Source: Micromonospora coxensis
Lineage (GTDB): Bacteria > Actinomycetota > Actinomycetes > Mycobacteriales > Micromonosporaceae
Length of the DNA: 64,000 nt
Reading direction: 5' to 3'
NCBI RefSeq assembly: GCF_900090295.1
Contig: NZ_LT607753.1
Span: 6,572,001-6,636,000, forward strand
In this document: positions 61,083 through 64,000 of the stretch, in pieces
How the letters are laid out: every line of letters begins with the position of its first letter
Numbering within the stretch: position 1 is the stretch's first letter
Made by a program: the position numbers and the translations under genes
Notes under the pieces: generated by a model
Told to the model about the DNA's origin: nothing
Database searches by the model: none
What the model saw: only the letters and a program-made list of their open reading frames with translations

Positions 61083-61986
61083 GCCGCATCTCCCCGGTGA
61101 TCCTCTTGATCGTGTCTCTCGATTCTGCCTCACCTTGTGCCAGGCGAGCGACACTCGCGAACGCGGCCTCGTAGGCCTGCAGTTCCGCAGGCTTGTCGAG
61201 GTAGAGCGCCCCGGTGAGCGATTCGCTGTACACGACGGACGGCTCGGGTGTGGCCCGGCCGCCCTTGGTGGCGGGGAAGTCGAGGATGACGAACGAGCCG
61301 GCCACGGCACCGACGTGCGGACCCGCAGCCAACGGCACCACCCGGAGCGAGATGTTGGGACGTTCGGAAGCATTCACGAGCGCGCTGAGCTGACCAGTCA
61401 TGACCGTCTCTCCGCCGACCCGGCGTCGAAGGACGGCCTCAGAGACGATCACGTCCAACCTGGGTGGCTGCGGCAGGCGACGGGTCAGCAGGCTCTGTCG
61501 CTGGAGGCGTACCTGAACCGCGTGGTCGCGCTCCTCGTCGGTCGCGGCCGGCTGGTCAATACGGGCGAGCGCTTGGATGTATTCACGGGTCTGCAGCAGT
61601 CCCGGAATTACAGTTTCCTGGTACTGACGCAGTGAGGCGGCCGCGGACTCCAACCCCACGTACAGCTCGAACCAGCTCGGCACCGCGTCCCCGTACGCGT
61701 GCCACCAGCCCTTGGACTTCGTCTCCGTGGCGAGCCCGCGCATCGCTTCGGTCATCTCCGCGGATACCCCGTACAGCTCGCACATCGCCTTGACGTCGAG
61801 CACCCGGACCGGGCCCATGCCGCACTCGATCCGCCAGATCTTCTGCCGGCTGTATTCGAGAGCTTCGGCGGCGGCGTCAAGGGTCACGCCGGCCTCGGTG
61901 CGGTACTGCCGCAGCAGCCGGCCGAGTTGCCGGCGCGGCACGGTCGATCCGACGTCCTCGGTCACTCGGGCACTCCTCGATTCCAT
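61075..61986 (-). CDS. XRE family regulator with DUF5753 domain
   Basis: 303 residues. The N-terminal HTH (LGRLLRQYRTEAGVTLDAAAEALEYSRQKIWRIECG) is Cro/C1-like. The rest is DUF5753 (WFELYVGLESAAASLRQYQETVIPGLLQTREYIQAL ... VYSESLTGALYLD). ATG 61986 is chosen; the longer frame to 62244 has a Cys-rich leader unlike the family. It is coupled to DUF397 and convergent with the defence operon. Confidence 0.93.
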   Translation of the reverse strand: MESRSARVTEDVGSTVPRRQLGRLLRQYRTEAGVTLDAAAEALEYSRQKIWRIECGMGPVRVLDVKAMCELYGVSAEMTEAMRGLATETKSKGWWHAYGDAVPSWFELYVGLESAAASLRQYQETVIPGLLQTREYIQALARIDQPAATDEERDHAVQVRLQRQSLLTRRLPQPPRLDVIVSEAVLRRRVGGETVMTGQLSALVNASERPNISLRVVPLAAGPHVGAVAGSFVILDFPATKGGRATPEPSVVYSESLTGALYLDKPAELQAYEAAFASVARLAQGEAESRDTIKRITGEMRHD

Positions 61987-62230
61987 GTCGCAACACTGCG
62001 TCGCCTGCCCATGCAACAGATATCGATAGCAACAAAGAAAGTCAATGCTTCTGGGCAGAATTCTGCTGTGGAACGTTGCATCGATGATGCGGTCGGTCAC
62101 AGGATGACCACAGGCCCTGGTGTCGTACCGCTGATCGCAAGCTGCGGCGGCAGGGCGGGGTGAGCCCGTGCGTGCGGGGAGGGCGGTCGGGTTCACCCCT
62201 TCCAGTCCACGAGGGGGAGGCAGGCAGCAG

Positions 62231-62518
62231 ATGAGCGGCCGCAACCAGCGACCGGGGGCGACCTACCGCTCCTTGGCGTACACCAGTCTGCTGCCGTGGC
62301 AGGTGCGCGAGCGCCGTTTCAAGTCGGTCGGGCTCGGACGCCGCGGCTTGGACCCGGCCGATGTGTACGACTTCCTCGACCGGGTCGCCGGTGACATGGC
62401 CACCGTCTACGCGGCCCTGGCCGCCAGCCGCCGGGAGACCGCCGTCATCAAGGACGCGCTGCGTCGCTGGCAGTCCGAGCAGGCCCGCACCCGCGCCGCC
62501 CAGGGGCCCGAGGCATGA
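62231..62518 (+). CDS. Small DivIVA-domain-like protein
   Basis: 95 residues. VRERRFKSVGLGRRGLDPADVYDFLDRVAGDMATVYAALAASRRE is the DivIVA/GpsB-like N-terminal motif (F-x-GLGRRGLDPAxVYxFL) followed by a short coiled coil. Full DivIVA is longer, so this is a mini-form common on actinomycete islands. ATG 62231 is preceded by a GGAGG about ten bases upstream. It overlaps the next gene by 4 bases. Confidence 0.82.
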   Translation: MSGRNQRPGATYRSLAYTSLLPWQVRERRFKSVGLGRRGLDPADVYDFLDRVAGDMATVYAALAASRRETAVIKDALRRWQSEQARTRAAQGPEA

Positions 62519-62766
62519 CCCGGCGCTACGTCATCCACCTGCCCGTCGTCGCCCCCGACCTGCCGGCGGCGCAGCGGCTTGCCCGGGTGGCCGGGCGTTG
62601 GCTGCAGGTGCTGCCGCAGACCGACCCGGGCGAGATCACCGTGTCCGACGAGGACAACCAGAACGTCCGTCATCGGGTCTTCTGCGACCTGCTGATGCCC
62701 GGTGGCCGGCGCTGCCTGCTCCGCGCCGACCACGACGGCACCTGCTCCCGCCGCCTGCGCCGCTGA
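62515..62766 (+). CDS. Small hypothetical protein coupled to the DivIVA-like gene
   Basis: 83 residues: RRYVIHLPVVAPDLPAAQRLARVAGRWLQVLP at the N-terminus and a Cys-containing tail (VFCDLLMPGGRRCLLRADHDGTCSRRLRR) that could bind metal. It recurs in form beside DivIVA-like genes but I recognise no family. ATGA overlap shows coupling. Confidence 0.7.
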   Translation: MTRRYVIHLPVVAPDLPAAQRLARVAGRWLQVLPQTDPGEITVSDEDNQNVRHRVFCDLLMPGGRRCLLRADHDGTCSRRLRR

Positions 62767-62826
62767 GCACGGTGTAGACCGGAGATGCCCAGCGGAGCCG
62801 ACGGCCGAGTGCGGGGGAGGGATCAG

Positions 62827-63312
62827 TCAGCCGGCGAGTGGGCCGTCGAGCACGTTGATGAGCTTGTCGTCGCGGGTGACCTCGTAGCCGCGCTCGCGCA
62901 GCGCCGCCACCAGATCGCTTTCCCGGTCGAGCGGGATCTCCAGATAGTCGCCGTTGAGCGCAGTGCCCTCGCGGCTGCCGAACTGGCGCTGCAGGTCCCG
63001 GGGGAGCAGCTCGGAGGCGCGTGCGGTGACCATCGGCGGCCAGTCGCCCTCCACCACCGAGCCCACCTCGTTGATCTCGAAGGGCCGGTCGTCGGGGTAT
63101 CCGTCCTCCGGCTCGTAGCACTCCGGGCCGGCGGGGTTCCACAGGTGCGTCATGCGGACCTGGCGGGCTTCGCCCCAGGTGCGGGCGGCGGCGAGCGCCT
63201 GGATCTCCGCCGCCTCTTCGGCGGCGGTGCTGGCGTCGGCGAAGGCGAGGCAGTCGTGCAGCTGAGCGTGGCCGTAGACCAGGCTACGGGTGGTGGGGTG
63301 GTGCGTTGTCAT
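62827..63312 (-). CDS. Hypothetical protein
   Basis: 161 residues, soluble, acidic. It starts MTTHHPTTRSLVYGHAQLHD and contains ADASTAAEEAAEIQALAAARTWGEARQVRMTHLW. No signal peptide, membrane helix or catalytic motif. ATG 63312 is preferred to a start 11 codons upstream. It is convergent with the small-protein pair. No family is recognised. Confidence 0.65.
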   Translation of the reverse strand: MTTHHPTTRSLVYGHAQLHDCLAFADASTAAEEAAEIQALAAARTWGEARQVRMTHLWNPAGPECYEPEDGYPDDRPFEINEVGSVVEGDWPPMVTARASELLPRDLQRQFGSREGTALNGDYLEIPLDRESDLVAALRERGYEVTRDDKLINVLDGPLAG

Positions 63313-63553
63313 GCCCAGATCCTGCCCGAGGTGTACGACAGGCAAGATCAGGTGTTCCGAGCAAGATCATGCCCGTTCGGGCCAGCTACGCGCGTCGCCG
63401 CCGCTCCTAGCCTGATCCGCACGGCATCCGTCAGCGCCGTCGCAGGTCCGGCGCGGGGAAGGCGGCGTTGCCACCAGGCGGAACCGTCGCCGGGACCGTG
63501 GGCGACGGGGGTCGATGTGGGGTCGGGACGGAGCGCAGGCTCATCAAAATCGT
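63313..63553. other. Intergenic stretch without a gene
   Basis: Presumed promoter region of the minus-strand hypothetical gene; no other gene or clear palindrome is seen before the carrier-domain fragment. Confidence 0.4.
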
Positions 63554-63637
63554 GACATCCACGACGACCTGTTCGACCTGGGCAGGCATTCGCTGACCGT
63601 GGCGCGCATACGTGGCCAATTCAAAGGTGTCGGGTAG
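63554..63637 (+). pseudogene. Fragment of an NRPS carrier (PCP) domain
   Basis: The frame reads DIHDDLFDLGRHSLTVARIR and ends at a stop after ~27 codons. DDLFDLGxHSL is the phosphopantetheine attachment motif of peptidyl carrier domains, with the Ser codon at 63590 and one G-to-R change (GGHSL to GRHSL). No adenylation or condensation domain is nearby, so this is a scrap. Confidence 0.65.
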
Positions 63638-63678
63638 GTCGCACAAAGCGCGCCGACTTCCCGCAGTGAGAAGACGTC

Positions 63679-63840
63679 CTAGCCATCACGCTCGGTCAGC
63701 GTCAATGGTTCTGTCGAGGGGGCGAGGCGTTCGGAGCGGCAGGGTCCGCAGTTGGAGGCCGGATCGCCCCGGTGCTGTGGGCACTGGCGGGCTTTGGTGG
63801 TGACGGACAGTGCGGCGCCGCGCGGTGGTGTGCCGTGGGG
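63679..63840 (-). CDS. Possible small Cys-rich protein or fragment
   Basis: A minus-strand frame ends in ARQCPQHRGDPASNCGPCRS ERLAP and stops at 63679. The Cys/His spacing (CPQH ... NCGPC) looks like a zinc knuckle seen in short island-borne actinomycete proteins. No ATG/GTG start is clear, so limits are approximate. Confidence 0.25.
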   Translation of the reverse strand, partial: PHGTPPRGAALSVTTKARQCPQHRGDPASNCGPCRSERLAPSTEPLTLTERDG

Positions 63841-63913
63841 TTGGCCTGCGGGCCGGTTGGTGGGGAGTATGCGTCGCCATCTGCGTGCGGCGGTGCGGCC
63901 GGTGGTCTTTGAT

Positions 63914-63941
63914 GTTAGGGGTTCGAGTCCCTTCGGGCGCG
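63914..63941 (+). tRNA. 3' fragment of a tRNA-Arg gene, probable attachment-site copy
   Basis: The sequence contains an AGGGG stem, the TTCGAGT loop, CCCTT and then CGGGCGC plus a discriminator G. That is the T-arm and 3' acceptor strand of an arginine tRNA of the GCGCCCG type. The D-arm and anticodon arm are missing upstream. Integrative elements commonly use this 28-base segment as att core. Confidence 0.6.
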
Positions 63942-64000
63942 CAAGATCAAAAGAGGCCTGGCCTGCCGGATCGGCAGTCGGGCGCCGTCTCATCGGCGGC

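Noticed and set aside
63679..63993. Minus-strand ORF containing RPKGLEPLTSKT
   Set aside because: That peptide is the known artefact of translating the reverse strand of a tRNA 3' end; only the tRNA fragment is real.

Overview
The window is high-GC DNA with strong G/C preference at third codon positions, many GTG starts and dense 4-base (GTGA/ATGA) gene overlaps. It encodes families typical of filamentous actinomycetes: SARP/BTAD and XRE-NB-ARC regulators, an XRE-DUF5753/DUF397 pair, a DivIVA-like protein and a pectate lyase with TPP-rich linkers. The best guess is a Micromonosporaceae chromosome (Micromonospora-like); the genus is inferred from style, not shown.

Left part (1-18.5 kb) is metabolic and regulatory. 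It holds two GlxA-type AraC regulators, an LtrA-like membrane protein, a SARP regulator convergent with a secreted M23 peptidase, an alpha/beta hydrolase, small stress proteins (DUF1801, AhpD-like), an XRE-NB-ARC-TPR regulator, a DagK-type lipid kinase and an APC permease. It ends with a large secreted enzyme carrying two different pectate lyase catalytic domains (PL1 and PL9).

The 18.8-36.2 kb segment is rich in redox and metal genes with readable operators. Divergent rhodanese and thioredoxin genes each carry the same CsoR/CstR-like palindrome in opposite orientation. A DsbA-CcdA-BlaI-M56 operon sits behind a 27-bp BlaI-type palindrome. A ferritin-like gene overlaps a hemerythrin gene. A six-gene translationally coupled operon (FecB/C/D/ATPase importer plus two CydDC-like ABC half transporters) follows a Zur-like box.

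The 36.4-45.2 kb segment contains a hemerythrin, a PfkB kinase overlapping surE, a RidA/dehydrogenase pair divergent from a LysR regulator, and an M43 metalloprotease with a seven-blade propeller. Remnants of VOC, DUF4383 and arginase-family genes point to local decay.

The 45.2-61 kb segment looks like a defence island. One cassette has an RNase HI-fold protein, a Rad50/SMC-like ATPase with a CxxC motif, and a small overlapping helical protein. It is followed by two envelope proteins and then a coupled type I restriction-modification operon. That operon begins with an HTH-methylase-TRD fusion whose catalytic NPPY/F motif is lost, then hsdM, hsdS and hsdR. A DUF262/HNH GmrSD-like nuclease follows and the unit ends at a strong bidirectional terminator. 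The right end (61-64 kb) has an XRE/DUF397 pair, small island-type genes, an NRPS carrier-domain scrap and a 3' fragment of a tRNA-Arg gene that looks like an attachment-site copy.
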